64,000 bases of DNA. Source: Paracoccus pantotrophus. GTDB taxonomy: Bacteria > Pseudomonadota > Alphaproteobacteria > Rhodobacterales > Rhodobacteraceae. Positions 33,140 to 42,868 of this stretch are shown here, piece by piece. The translations under genes and the position numbers were made by a program. The notes beneath the pieces are model-generated. The model searched no databases and was not told the origin of the DNA. It was given only the letters and a program-made list of their open reading frames with translations. The first letter of the stretch is position 1. Each line of letters begins with the position of its first letter. Location of the stretch: positions 2,184,279-2,248,278 of the forward strand of contig NZ_CP044426.1 in assembly GCF_008824185.1 (NCBI RefSeq), written 5' to 3'.

Positions 33140-36074
33140 CTGGCAGAGCGGTGTCTTCGCCCTGCCCTGCGGCGCCGACTTTCCCGGCGCCTTCGCCGAC
33201 GGGCTGATCCGGCGCATGGCCCACCGCCCGCCGCAGGACATGGCGCGGGTCACGGTCTATGCCAATTCCGGCCAGTCGCTGATGGCGCTGCGCCAGGCCT
33301 TTGTCCGGCGCGGGCCGCTGCTTTTGCCGCAATTGCGGCTGATCGCCGACCTGGGCGGCGGCGCGGCCACGGCGCCGCTGGCGCGCCGGCTGGAGCTGGG
33401 CCGGCTGATCGACGCCGCGCTGCGCGCCGATCCCGACCTGGCGCAGGGGCAATCGGTGCCGGAACTCGCAGCCTCGCTGGCGGCGCTGATGGCCGAGATG
33501 CAGCTGGAGGGGCTGGACGCGCAGGCGCTGGACCGCATCGACGCCAGCGAACATGCCCAGCATTGGGGCCGTGCGCTGGCCTTCCTGAAGATCGCCGCCG
33601 GCTATTACCTGTCCGACCCGCCGCAGGACCGCGAATCGCGCCAGCGCGCCGCGGCCGAGGCGTTGGCCGCGGCCTGGGCACGGGGCGAGGATCTGCCGCA
33701 AGGCCCGGTGGTCGTCGCCGGCTCGACCGGCTCGCATGGCGCGACGCGGGACTTCATGCGCGCCGTCGCCCGGCTGCCGATGGGCGCGGTGGTGCTGCCC
33801 GGCTTCGATGCCGACCTGCCGCAAGCCGTCTGGGACGGGCTCGACGCGCTGTCCGAAGATCACCCGCAGGCGCGCTATGCGCCGCTGCTGGCCGAGTTCG
33901 GCGCGCCGGCGGAATGGCTGCCCGGAACGGCGCCCGACCCGGCGCGCAACCGGCTGATCTCGCTGGCGCTGCGTCCGGCACCCGTCACCGACCAATGGAT
34001 CGAGGAAGGCCCGCGCCTTGGCCCGCTGGTCCCCGCGACCGAACGCCTGACCCTGATCGAGGCCGAGCAGCCGGGGCAGGAGGCCGAGGCCGTGGCGCTG
34101 GTCATCCGCGAGGCGCTGGAGCGCGGCCAGCCGGTGACGCTGATCGCCGCCGACCGGATGCTGACCCGCCGCGTGCAATCGGCGCTGGACCGCTGGGGCA
34201 TCATCCCCGACGATTCCGCCGGCCAGCCCTTGCCGCTGACCGCGCCCGGCCTGTTTTTGCGCCATGTCGCCGACCTTTTCGGGGCCGAGATGATGCTGGA
34301 CGCGCTCTTGGTGCTGCTCAAGCATCCGGTTACCGCCACCGGCCTTGGCCCCGATTACCGGCGCGAACACAACCGCCATAGCCGCGACCTGGAGCTGCAC
34401 CTGCGCCGCAACGGACCGGCCTTTCCCGACGGCGCGGCGCTGCGGGAATGGGCGGATCGTGGCGACGCCTCCAGCAAGCCCTGGGCGCTGTGGCTGGCCG
34501 GGCTGCTCGACCGCATCGTGCCGCTGGCGCAGGACCGCGCGCCGCGGCCCTTGGCGGATCGGCTGCGCGAGTTGCGCGCCCTGGCCGAGGATCTGGCCGC
34601 CGGTCCGGGCGGCGATGCCGATGCCTCGGAGCTTTGGGCCAAGAGCTCGGGCGGGCTGGCGCGGTTGGTGCTGGACCACTTGGCCACCCATGCGCATCTG
34701 GGCCACGACCTGCGGCCGGGCGAGTTCTGCGACCTGCTTTACGACGAATTGCAGGGCCAGGCCGTGCGTCAGGACGTGGCTGCGCATCCGCTGGTCCGCT
34801 TCCGCGGCCCGCGCGAGGCGCGCACCGAGGCGGTGGGCGAGGATGCCGGGCTGGTGATCCTGTCGGGCCTGAACGAGGGCGGCTGGCCGCAGGCGCTGCC
34901 GCCCGATCCGTGGCTGTCGCGGCCGATGCGGCTGGCCGCCGGGCTGACCCTGCCCGAGCGCCGGGTGGGCCTGGCCGCGCATGACTTCCAGCAGGCCGTG
35001 GCGGCGGCGCAGGTGGTGCTGACCCGCGCCCGCCGCGATGCCGAGGCCGAGACCATCCCCTCGCGCTGGCTGAACCGGCTGGTGAACCTGCTGGGCGGAT
35101 TGCCCGATCAGCAGGGGCCGCAGGCGCTGGCGGCGATGCGGGATCGCGGCCGGCGCTGGCTGGACCTGGCCGAATTGCAGGCCCGGCCGCGCATGCGGCT
35201 GGCGCCGGCGCCGCGGCCCTCGCCCCTCCCGCCGCCGCCCGCCCTGCGCGAGTTGTCGGTGACCGAGGTCAGGACGCTGATCCGCGACCCCTATGCCGTC
35301 TATGCCCGCCGGGTGCTGGGCCTGCGGGCGCTGGACCCCTTGCGCCCCGAACCCGACGCGGCCGAGCGCGGCAATGTCCTGCATCACATCATGGACCGCT
35401 TCCTGCGCGGCCTGCCCGATCTGGCCGAGACGCCGCCGGTCATGAAGGCGCGGCTGCTGGCGATTACCGACGCGGTGCTGGAAGCCGAGGTGCCCTGGCC
35501 TTCGGCCCGGCTGTTCTGGCGGGCGCGGATCGCCGGCATCGCCGACCGGCTGATGGCGGACGAGGCCGAAAGGCTGGCGCACGGCCGGCCCGTCCTGGTC
35601 GAGGAATATGGCGAGCAGGCCGTCCCCGGCCTGGATTTCCGCCTGATCGCCCGGCCCGACCGGCTGGACCTGCTGCATGATGGCCGGGTGCATGTCTATG
35701 ACTACAAGTCCGGCAAGCCGCCGACCGACAAGCAGATCGCGCATTTCGACAAGCAATTGCCGCTGGAGGCCGCGATGGTCCGGCACGGCGCCTTCAAGGC
35801 GCTGGGACCGGCCGAGGTCGAGGGCATCAGCTATATCCAGCTGGGCGGCGAGGGGAAAACCGAAAGCCGCGAGTTCAGCCCCGGCTTCGCCGAGGAAAGC
35901 TGGGCCGGCTTCGTCACCCTGATCCGCCGCTATCTGGACGGCGAGCGCGGCTTTACCGCCCGGCTGGCCATGGAACGCAGCGACCATGCCAGCGATTACG
36001 ACCACCTGTCGCGGCATGGCGAATGGGACACGACCGAGGTCGCGGCCCCGCAGAGGTTCGGCGATGATGGATGA
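33132..36074 (+). CDS. addB: Double-strand break repair protein AddB
   Basis: Protein of 980 aa, partner of AddA in the alphaproteobacterial RecBCD-like helicase-nuclease. The N-terminal half is an inactivated helicase-like region. The C-terminal PD-(D/E)XK nuclease domain is visible in RPDRLDLLHDGRVHVYDYKS (in part), with the D-x-K in YDYKSGKPP. VIRDPYAVYARRVLGL-like text near residue 715 is the usual entry to that domain. The ATG overlaps the end of murU, and its stop overlaps addA. Confidence 0.93.
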   Translation: MPDWQSGVFALPCGADFPGAFADGLIRRMAHRPPQDMARVTVYANSGQSLMALRQAFVRRGPLLLPQLRLIADLGGGAATAPLARRLELGRLIDAALRADPDLAQGQSVPELAASLAALMAEMQLEGLDAQALDRIDASEHAQHWGRALAFLKIAAGYYLSDPPQDRESRQRAAAEALAAAWARGEDLPQGPVVVAGSTGSHGATRDFMRAVARLPMGAVVLPGFDADLPQAVWDGLDALSEDHPQARYAPLLAEFGAPAEWLPGTAPDPARNRLISLALRPAPVTDQWIEEGPRLGPLVPATERLTLIEAEQPGQEAEAVALVIREALERGQPVTLIAADRMLTRRVQSALDRWGIIPDDSAGQPLPLTAPGLFLRHVADLFGAEMMLDALLVLLKHPVTATGLGPDYRREHNRHSRDLELHLRRNGPAFPDGAALREWADRGDASSKPWALWLAGLLDRIVPLAQDRAPRPLADRLRELRALAEDLAAGPGGDADASELWAKSSGGLARLVLDHLATHAHLGHDLRPGEFCDLLYDELQGQAVRQDVAAHPLVRFRGPREARTEAVGEDAGLVILSGLNEGGWPQALPPDPWLSRPMRLAAGLTLPERRVGLAAHDFQQAVAAAQVVLTRARRDAEAETIPSRWLNRLVNLLGGLPDQQGPQALAAMRDRGRRWLDLAELQARPRMRLAPAPRPSPLPPPPALRELSVTEVRTLIRDPYAVYARRVLGLRALDPLRPEPDAAERGNVLHHIMDRFLRGLPDLAETPPVMKARLLAITDAVLEAEVPWPSARLFWRARIAGIADRLMADEAERLAHGRPVLVEEYGEQAVPGLDFRLIARPDRLDLLHDGRVHVYDYKSGKPPTDKQIAHFDKQLPLEAAMVRHGAFKALGPAEVEGISYIQLGGEGKTESREFSPGFAEESWAGFVTLIRRYLDGERGFTARLAMERSDHASDYDHLSRHGEWDTTEVAAPQRFGDDG

Positions 36075-39000
36075 GGCGACGCTGGCGCAGGTGCGGGCGG
36101 CGGACCCGCATCGCTCGACCTGGCTGACGGCCAATGCCGGTTCGGGCAAGACGCGGGTGCTGACCGACCGGGTGGCGCGGCTGCTCTTGGCCGGGACCGC
36201 GCCCGAGCGCATCCTGTGCCTGACCTATACCAAGGCCGCGGCGACCGAGATGCAGAACCGCCTGCTGGCGCGGCTGGGCCAATGGGCCATGCTGCCCGAG
36301 GCGGAACTGCGCGCCGAACTGGCGCGGCTGGGCGAGGCGGGCGCCCCCGACCTGCCCGCCGCGCGCCGGCTGTTTGCCCGCGCCATCGAGACGCCGGGCG
36401 GCCTCAAGGTCCAGACCATCCACAGCTTCTGCGCCGGCGTCCTGCGCCGCTTCCCGATCGAGGCCGGGGTGCCGCATGGCTTCACCGAGCTCGACGACCG
36501 CAGCGCGGCGCTGATCCGGGCCGAGATCATCGAGGACATGGCCCGCGAGCGCGCGCCCGAGCTGGAGGATCTGCTGGCGCTGCATTCCGGCGAAAGACTC
36601 GACGCTTTCCTCGCCGGTCTGCGCGGGTTCGAGGCCCCCGCCGACCGGGATGCGCTCTGGACCGCCTGCGGGCTGGCGCCGGGCGAGGACATGCAGGCGC
36701 TGCTGGCGGAATGCTTTGCCGACGGGGCCACGGTCATTGCCGCGCTGATCCCGCATCTGCTGAAAAGCGGCGCGAACGACCAGAAGGCGGCGGCGAAGCT
36801 GGCGCCCGGCAACTGGGCGCAGCCGGGCATGGCGGAACTGGCGATCCTGGAATCCGTGCTGCTGACCGGGGCAGGCGCCAAGGCGCCGTTCACCGCGAAA
36901 TACGACAGCTTCCCGACCAGGGCGCTGCGCAGCGGCCCCTGCGCGGAACTGATCGATGACCTGGCGATCCTGATGGAGCGGGTCGAATCCGCCCGCCCGC
37001 GCCGCATCGCGCTGGCCCATGCCGAGCGCACGCTGGCGCTGCATCGTTTCGGCCATGCCTTCCTGACCCGCTACCGGGCGCAGAAGGCCGCGCATGGCCA
37101 TCTGGATTTCGACGACCTGATCGACCGCACCGCGCGGCTCTTGTCGGAAAGCAGCATGGCGCAATGGGTGCTGTTCCGGCTGGACGGCGGCATCGACCAT
37201 ATCCTGGTCGATGAGGCGCAGGACACCAGCCCGGCGCAATGGCAGGTGATCGAGCGGCTGACCGACGAGTTCACCTCGGGGCAAGGGGCGCGCGACCAGA
37301 CGCGCAGCCTGTTCGTGGTGGGCGACCCGAAACAGTCGATCTATTCCTTCCAGGGTGCCGATATCGCGGTGTTCGAGGCCCGCCGCACCGGCTTTGCCCA
37401 GGCCTTCGAGGCGGTGCAGAATCCCATGCAGGTGCTGGAGCTGCGGCATTCCTTCCGCAGCTCGACCGCGATCCTGTCGCTGGTCGATCAGGTCTTTGCC
37501 GGCGATGCGGCGCGCGGCCTGGGCGATCCGCCGCAGCACCGCGCCTTTCGCACCGCGATGCCGGGCCGGGTGGACCTGTGGCCGGCGATCCCGAAGCCCG
37601 AAAAGCCCGAGCCGGGCGACTGGACCGATCCGGTGGACCAGCCGGCCGAAAATTCGGAAACCGTGCAACTGGCCCGCGCCGTCGCCGACGCCATCGGCAA
37701 GATGCTGGGCCAGCCGATCCATGACCCCAAGACCGGCGCGGTGCGCCGCATCCGCGCCGGCGACGTGCTGATCCTGGTGCAGCGCCGCTCGGACCTGTTC
37801 GCCGAGATCATCGCGGCGCTGAAATCGGCGAACCTGCCCGTCGCCGGCGCCGACCGGCTGAAGCTGGCCGGAGAGATGGCGGTGCAGGATATCCGCGCCC
37901 TCTTGTCGGTGCTGGCCACGCCCGAGGACGACCTGTCGCTGGCCGCCTGCCTGCGCTCGCCGCTGTTCGGCCTGACCGAGGAGGAGCTTTACCGCCTCGC
38001 CGCCGGGCGCAAACGCGGCGAATACCTGTGGCGGCGGCTGCGTGAATCGCCGCATCGCCAGGCGGTCGAGCTGCTGGCCGACCTGATGGGCCAGACCGGC
38101 TTCATGCGCCCCTATGACCTGATCCAGCGCCTGCTGATCCGCCACGGCGGGCGCGAGCGGCTGATCGCCCGGCTGGGCCCCGAGGCGCAGGACGGCATCG
38201 ACGAACTCTTGTCGCAGGCGCTGGCCTATGAAAGCTCGGAGACGCCCTCGCTGACCGGCTTCCTGGTCTGGCTGACCGGCGACGATGTCGAGGTGCGCCG
38301 CCAGCCCGGCTCGGCCGGCGATGGCGAGGGGCTGATCCGGGTGATGACCGTGCACGGCTCGAAGGGCCTGGAAAGTCCCATCGTGATCATGCCCGACGCG
38401 GCCAAGCGCAAACCCCCGCGCGAGGCGCCCGTGCTGCCCGGCCCGGACGGGCTGTCCCTGTGGCGCGGCCGCAAGGGCGAACGGCCTGATCCGGTCGAGG
38501 AACTGGCCGCGCTCCAGACCGAGCGGCAGCTGCAGGAACGCAAGCGGCTGCTCTATGTCGGGCTGACCCGCGCCGAAAGCTGGCTGATCGTCGCCGCGGC
38601 GGGCGAGACCGGCGCGGCCGAGGACAGCTGGCACGCCATGGTCGAGGCCGGCATGGGCCGTGCCGACCTGGCCGAGACACGCCTGCCCGCGCCCTGGGGC
38701 GGCGAGATCCGGCGGCTGTCCTTTGGCGACTGGCCCGAGGACGCGCCGCGGCCGGTGCTGTCGCAAAGGCCCGCGCTGGCCGAGCCGGACTGGCTGCGCG
38801 CCCCGCCGCCGCCCGCCCCCGCAAAGGTCCGGCCCGTTGCCGCGACGGCGCTGGGCGGGGCCAAGGTGATCGGTGCGCCCGGCGAGGGCGATGCGGCGGC
38901 GGCGATGCTGTTCGGCACCCGCCTGCATCTGCTGCTGGAGCATCTGCCGGGCCGCGATCCGGCCGGTTGGCCCGCCCTGGCCCGCGACGTTCTGGCCGAT

Positions 39001-39438
39001 GCCGAGGGCGGCCTGCCCGGCCCCGAGGATCTGGCGGCGCTGCTGGCCGAGGCGCGCGCGGTGATCGAGGCGCCGGACCTGGCGCAGGTCTTCGCGCTGT
39101 CCGACGCGGCCGAGCTGCTGTCCGAGGTGGCGCTGGCCGCGCCGCTGCCGGGCATCGGCACCCTGACCGGCGCGGTGGACCGGCTGGTGGTGGAACCGGG
39201 CCGCATCCTGGCGGTGGACTACAAGTCGAACCGCGAAGTGCCGGATGCGCCCGAGGCGGTGCCGCTGGGCATCCTGCGCCAGATGGCCGCCTATCGCACG
39301 GCGCTGCGGCTGATCTGGCCGGGGCGGCGGGTCGAGGTCGCGGTGCTCTGGACCGCCTCGCGCAGCCTGATGGCGCTGCCCGACGCCTTGCTGGATCGGG
39401 TGATGGCGGGCCTTGACCACAACCGCCCCGGTGCCTAG
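36064..39438 (+). CDS. addA: Double-strand break repair helicase AddA
   Basis: UvrD-like superfamily 1 helicase plus nuclease, 1124 aa. Walker A is TANAGSGKTR (22-31). Walker B is LVDEAQDTSPAQW, near residue 380. Motif VI-type VGLTRAES and MTVHGSKGLE motif V follow. The C-terminal nuclease has ILAVDYKSNRE. With AddB it resects double-strand breaks for RecA. The start at 36064 (ATGATG; 36067 is possible) overlaps the end of addB by 11 bp. trxA follows at 52 bp. Confidence 0.94.
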   Translation: MMDEATLAQVRAADPHRSTWLTANAGSGKTRVLTDRVARLLLAGTAPERILCLTYTKAAATEMQNRLLARLGQWAMLPEAELRAELARLGEAGAPDLPAARRLFARAIETPGGLKVQTIHSFCAGVLRRFPIEAGVPHGFTELDDRSAALIRAEIIEDMARERAPELEDLLALHSGERLDAFLAGLRGFEAPADRDALWTACGLAPGEDMQALLAECFADGATVIAALIPHLLKSGANDQKAAAKLAPGNWAQPGMAELAILESVLLTGAGAKAPFTAKYDSFPTRALRSGPCAELIDDLAILMERVESARPRRIALAHAERTLALHRFGHAFLTRYRAQKAAHGHLDFDDLIDRTARLLSESSMAQWVLFRLDGGIDHILVDEAQDTSPAQWQVIERLTDEFTSGQGARDQTRSLFVVGDPKQSIYSFQGADIAVFEARRTGFAQAFEAVQNPMQVLELRHSFRSSTAILSLVDQVFAGDAARGLGDPPQHRAFRTAMPGRVDLWPAIPKPEKPEPGDWTDPVDQPAENSETVQLARAVADAIGKMLGQPIHDPKTGAVRRIRAGDVLILVQRRSDLFAEIIAALKSANLPVAGADRLKLAGEMAVQDIRALLSVLATPEDDLSLAACLRSPLFGLTEEELYRLAAGRKRGEYLWRRLRESPHRQAVELLADLMGQTGFMRPYDLIQRLLIRHGGRERLIARLGPEAQDGIDELLSQALAYESSETPSLTGFLVWLTGDDVEVRRQPGSAGDGEGLIRVMTVHGSKGLESPIVIMPDAAKRKPPREAPVLPGPDGLSLWRGRKGERPDPVEELAALQTERQLQERKRLLYVGLTRAESWLIVAAAGETGAAEDSWHAMVEAGMGRADLAETRLPAPWGGEIRRLSFGDWPEDAPRPVLSQRPALAEPDWLRAPPPPAPAKVRPVAATALGGAKVIGAPGEGDAAAAMLFGTRLHLLLEHLPGRDPAGWPALARDVLADAEGGLPGPEDLAALLAEARAVIEAPDLAQVFALSDAAELLSEVALAAPLPGIGTLTGAVDRLVVEPGRILAVDYKSNREVPDAPEAVPLGILRQMAAYRTALRLIWPGRRVEVAVLWTASRSLMALPDALLDRVMAGLDHNRPGA

Positions 39439-39490
39439 CTGTTGACGGATACGCCCTGCCGGCCCGGCCGGCACATTGCAGGAGAGCCCG

Positions 39491-39814
39491 ATGGCCAATA
39501 CCCAAGCCGTTTCCGACGCCGAGTTCGACAGCGAAGTCCGCCAGTCCCCGACCCCGGTCGTGGTCGACTTCTGGGCCGAATGGTGCGGTCCCTGCCGCCA
39601 GATCGGCCCCTCGCTGGAGGAACTCGCCGCCGAATACGAGGGCCGCGTCAAGATCGTGAAGGTCAATGTGGACGAGAACCCGGAAAGCCCCGCCGCGCTT
39701 GGCGTCCGCGGCATCCCGGCGCTGTTCCTGTTCAAGGACGGCCAGGTCGTGTCGAACAAGATCGGCGCCGCCCCCAAGGCCGCGCTGAAGGCCTGGATCG
39801 ACGAATCCATCTGA
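39491..39814 (+). CDS. trxA: Thioredoxin
   Basis: Protein of 107 aa with the active site WCGPC (C32, C35) and the cis-Pro loop RGIPALFLF. It is the general cytoplasmic disulfide reductant. The addB-addA-trxA order is typical of alphaproteobacteria. GGAGAG precedes the ATG, and a TTGACG at about 39443 may belong to its own promoter, though the -10 is unclear. Confidence 0.95.
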   Translation: MANTQAVSDAEFDSEVRQSPTPVVVDFWAEWCGPCRQIGPSLEELAAEYEGRVKIVKVNVDENPESPAALGVRGIPALFLFKDGQVVSNKIGAAPKAALKAWIDESI

Positions 39815-39817
39815 TCC

Positions 39818-40738
39818 CTAAGTGCCGGGGGCGGCGCCGATCGGCCAGCCGCCCCGGCGCATCGCCGCCAGGATCCGCGCCTCGGCATCGGGCAGCGTGG
39901 CGTTGATGGCGTTCTGCTGAAGAAACCAGAACAGGTAGCGGTCGAAATCCGGCGCATGGCTTTCGGCGCGCGCCAGGGCTTGTGCTGCGCCCAGCTCGGC
40001 GACGTTCAGGCCGATATGGTGAAAGTCGATCTGCCCGAACAGCACCGCCGGCTTGCCCAGCAGGTAGCCGTCGAAGGCCACCGCGCTGTTCTGCGTGGCG
40101 ACGAAGGCGCAGTCGCGCAGCAGCTGCGCGGTGTCGCCGCCGATCCGCAGGTTCGGGTGGCGCGCCGCCAGTTCGGCCAGCGCCGCGCGGTCGGCCTCGT
40201 CATAGCTTTCCCTGGGATGCAGCGTGGCGACAGTGGGCCGGCCGGTGGCGGCGATGGCCTTCAGCATCTCGACCGGGCTCATGGTCTGGAACGAGCGGCA
40301 GCGGCGGATATGGCCTTGCAGCGGCACCAGGATCGTGTCGCCGCGCCGGGGCGGCGGACCGGGCAGGACGCGGGCGCGCAGCCGCTCGGCAAAGGCGCGG
40401 GCCGGTTCGGGATCGACCGCCGCGGGGTCGTAGCGTCTCTGTGCCACGGCAAAGCGCCAGCGCTGCGGCACCGGCTCGATCTGCCAGAACGGATAGTGAT
40501 AGGCGCGGCGAAAGGTCAGGGCGCGCGCATGCGTCGGCGCCTCCATGTGAAACAGCGCATAGCCGTCCCGCAGGGGCGCGGCCATGCGGGCCAAGGTGCC
40601 GGTCTGGTGCCATTCGACGCGCCAGCCCCTGGCCTCGACCGCCCGGCGCAGCACGGTCAGGAAATTGAAGCTGCCCGCGCGCGCGGTTTCCAGCATCGAG
40701 CCTTCCAGGTAGACGCGCAGGACGGGGGCATGGGTCAT
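39818..40738 (-). CDS. Uncharacterised protein, weakly like capsule polysaccharide export proteins
   Basis: Protein of 306 aa not recognised with certainty. Segments such as ILVPLQGH, TVATLHPRESY, ATQNSAVAFDGYLLGKPAVLFGQ and the His after it recall the KpsC/KpsS-like capsule transferases, where a Ser/Asn-rich loop binds the nucleotide sugar. No signal peptide or membrane helix is seen, so it would act in the cytoplasm. No other capsule gene is adjacent. It converges with trxA (3 bp) and is divergent from hslV. The start at 40738 was chosen because upstream codons lie in the hslV promoter region. Confidence 0.65.
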   Translation of the reverse strand: MTHAPVLRVYLEGSMLETARAGSFNFLTVLRRAVEARGWRVEWHQTGTLARMAAPLRDGYALFHMEAPTHARALTFRRAYHYPFWQIEPVPQRWRFAVAQRRYDPAAVDPEPARAFAERLRARVLPGPPPRRGDTILVPLQGHIRRCRSFQTMSPVEMLKAIAATGRPTVATLHPRESYDEADRAALAELAARHPNLRIGGDTAQLLRDCAFVATQNSAVAFDGYLLGKPAVLFGQIDFHHIGLNVAELGAAQALARAESHAPDFDRYLFWFLQQNAINATLPDAEARILAAMRRGGWPIGAAPGT

Positions 40739-40781
40739 GGCCGGCACGCTAGCGGCTGGGACGGCGCGGCGGAAGGGGCGG

Positions 40782-40808
40782 GTTGCGAAAGCCGCACCCG
40801 GCCCATAT
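40782..40808 (+). promoter_or_regulatory. Possible heat-shock (RpoH) promoter of hslVU
   Basis: GTTGCG at 40782-40787 and GCCCAT at 40801-40806 (continuing AT) are 13 bases apart. The RpoH pattern is CTTGAA-N13/14-CCCCAT. The -10 is a 5/6 match, while the -35 keeps only TTG. It is 33 bp before the hslV ATG, and hslVU is RpoH-controlled in many proteobacteria. Confidence 0.4.
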
Positions 40809-40840
40809 CTGACGCGACAGGCGAGAGATCGGAGAGAGGC

Positions 40841-41395
40841 ATGTCCGAAGACAAATTTCCCGGCTGGCACGGCACCACCATCCTGGCGGTTCGGCGCGGC
40901 GGCCGCGTGGTCGTCGCCGGGGACGGCCAGGTCAGCGTCGGCCAGACGGTGATGAAGGGCACGGCGCGCAAGGTGCGCCGGCTGAGCCCCGGCGGGCATG
41001 ACGTGGTGGTGGGCTTTGCCGGCTCGACCGCCGATGCCTTCACCCTGCTGGAACGACTGGAGAAGAAGCTGGAGGCGGCGCCCGGCCAGTTGGCGCGGGC
41101 CTGCGTCGATCTGGCCAAGGACTGGCGCATGGACAAGTATCTGCGCAACCTGGAGGCCATGCTGATCGTGACCGACGGGCGCGAGATCTTCGTCGTCACC
41201 GGCGCCGGCGACGTGCTGGAGCCCGAGCATGACGTGGCCGCCATCGGCTCGGGCGGCAATTTCGCCCTGGCCGCCGCGCGCGGGCTGATGGAGAGCGACC
41301 TGGACGCCGAGGCGGTGGCGCGCAAGGCCATGGCGATCGCGGCGGATATCTGCGTCTACACCAACGGCAATCTGACCGTCGAGATTCTGGGGTAA
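40841..41395 (+). CDS. hslV: ATP-dependent protease proteolytic subunit HslV
   Basis: Protein of 184 aa, the threonine peptidase of the HslUV (ClpQY) protease in the cytoplasm. The N-terminal segment is cut before the catalytic Thr12 in WHG-TTILAV. AGDGQVS and GSGGNFALAAAR are conserved in the family. The ATG has a purine-rich GGAGAGAGG upstream. hslU follows after 168 bp rather than closely, because a repeat element lies between. Confidence 0.95.
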   Translation: MSEDKFPGWHGTTILAVRRGGRVVVAGDGQVSVGQTVMKGTARKVRRLSPGGHDVVVGFAGSTADAFTLLERLEKKLEAAPGQLARACVDLAKDWRMDKYLRNLEAMLIVTDGREIFVVTGAGDVLEPEHDVAAIGSGGNFALAAARGLMESDLDAEAVARKAMAIAADICVYTNGNLTVEILG

Positions 41396-41396
41396 A

Positions 41397-41451
41397 GGGG
41401 GCTCTGCCCCCCGCCCTTGCAGGGCGTCCCCCGGGAGTATTTGGAAAACGG
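41397..41451 (+). repeat. Dispersed GC-rich hairpin repeat, full copy
   Basis: It starts two bases after the hslV stop. It has a first hairpin GGGGGC-TCT-GCCCCC, a second GCCC-TTGCA-GGGC, then CCCCCGGGAGTATTTGG and an AACGG tail. A close copy occurs at 61981-62030 inside a gene, and a partial one at 12895-12917. It may act as a terminator or attenuator between hslV and hslU. Confidence 0.75.
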
Positions 41452-41563
41452 AGAAAGCCGGGATGGCGTGCGTTCCGTCGCGGTTTGCGGTCCTTGCCGG
41501 CGGCTTGGTTGAAACACCGGCGAGCCGGCTTTAAGTGATGCCGGAATGAGACAGGAGCCCCGA

Positions 41564-42868
41564 ATGTCCGACCTGACCCCGCGCGAAATCGTGTCCGAAC
41601 TGGATCGCTTCATCATCGGGCAAAGGGATGCCAAGCGCGCCGTGGCCGTGGCCTTGCGCAACCGCTGGCGGCGCCGGCAGCTGGGCGACGACCTGCGCGA
41701 CGAGGTCTATCCCAAGAACATCCTGATGATCGGCCCCACCGGCGTCGGCAAGACCGAGATCAGCCGGCGCCTGGCCAGGCTGGCCCGCGCGCCCTTCCTG
41801 AAGGTCGAGGCCACCAAGTTCACCGAGGTCGGCTATGTCGGCCGCGACGTCGAGCAGATCATCCGCGACCTGGCCGATGCCGCCGTCATCGAGACCCGCG
41901 AGCGCATGCGCGAGGAGGTCAAGGCGCGGGCGCATAAATCGGCCGAGGACCGCGTGGTCGCCGCCCTGGCCGGCGAGGGCGCGCGCGAGCAGACCCGCGA
42001 GATGTTCCGCGACAAGCTCAAGCGCGGCGAGCTGGACGACACGGTGATCGAGCTGGAGGTGCAGGACAATTCCAACCCCTTCGGCATGATGGAGATCCCC
42101 GGCCAGCCGGGGGCCATGGGCGGCATGATGGACCTGTCGGGGCTGATGAAGGCCTTTGGCGGCCGCCGGGTGCGGCGCAAGGTGACGGTGGCGGAAAGCT
42201 ATGAGCTGCTGATCGCCGAGGAGGCCGACAAGCTTCTGGACGACGAGGCCGTCAAGGCTGCCGCGCTGGAGGCGGTGCAGGAAAACGGCATCGTCTTCAT
42301 CGACGAGATCGACAAGGTGGCCGCGCGGACCGACGCCCGCGGCGGCGATGTCTCGCGCGAGGGGGTGCAGCGCGACCTCTTGCCGCTGATCGAGGGCACC
42401 ACGGTTTCCACGAAATACGGGCCGGTCAGGACCGATCATATCCTGTTCATCGCCTCGGGCGCGTTCCACATCGCCAAGCCATCGGACCTCTTGCCGGAAT
42501 TGCAGGGCCGGCTGCCGATCCGGGTCGAACTGCGCGCGCTGACCGAAGAGGACTTCGTCCGCATCCTGACCGAGACAGACAACGCCCTGACCCGGCAATA
42601 TACCGCGCTGATGGCGACCGAGGGGGTGATGGTCCAGTTCACCGAGGACGGCATCCGGGCCTTGGCGCGCATCGCGGCCGAGGTGAACGGCTCGGTCGAG
42701 AATATCGGCGCGCGGCGGCTTTACACGGTGATGGAACGGGTGTTCGAGGAGCTGTCCTTCAGCGCGCCGGACCGTTCTGGCGAGACGGTGGTGGTGGACG
42801 GGGCCTTTGTCGAGAAGCACCTGGGCGACCTGGCGCGCTCGACCGACCTGTCGCGCTATGTGCTGTAG
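41564..42868 (+). CDS. hslU: ATP-dependent protease ATPase subunit HslU
   Basis: AAA+ unfoldase of 434 aa that feeds substrates to HslV. Walker A is GPTGVGKTE. Walker B is IVFIDEIDKV. The intermediate domain lies between about residues 105 and 240. The pore motif region has EVGYVGRDVE, and the C-terminal tail LSRYVL docks into HslV. AGGAG precedes the ATG at 41564. Its stop lies next to an EcfG-type promoter for the following gene. Confidence 0.96.
   Translation: MSDLTPREIVSELDRFIIGQRDAKRAVAVALRNRWRRRQLGDDLRDEVYPKNILMIGPTGVGKTEISRRLARLARAPFLKVEATKFTEVGYVGRDVEQIIRDLADAAVIETRERMREEVKARAHKSAEDRVVAALAGEGAREQTREMFRDKLKRGELDDTVIELEVQDNSNPFGMMEIPGQPGAMGGMMDLSGLMKAFGGRRVRRKVTVAESYELLIAEEADKLLDDEAVKAAALEAVQENGIVFIDEIDKVAARTDARGGDVSREGVQRDLLPLIEGTTVSTKYGPVRTDHILFIASGAFHIAKPSDLLPELQGRLPIRVELRALTEEDFVRILTETDNALTRQYTALMATEGVMVQFTEDGIRALARIAAEVNGSVENIGARRLYTVMERVFEELSFSAPDRSGETVVVDGAFVEKHLGDLARSTDLSRYVL

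Noticed and set aside
33015..36212. 1065-codon minus-strand frame opposite addB
   Set aside because: Low-complexity Arg/Gly/Gln/His-rich text of an antisense shadow; AddB is clear on the other strand.
35953..39957. 1334-codon minus-strand frame opposite addA
   Set aside because: Antisense shadow of AddA, with no family motif and composition typical of reversed GC-rich codons.
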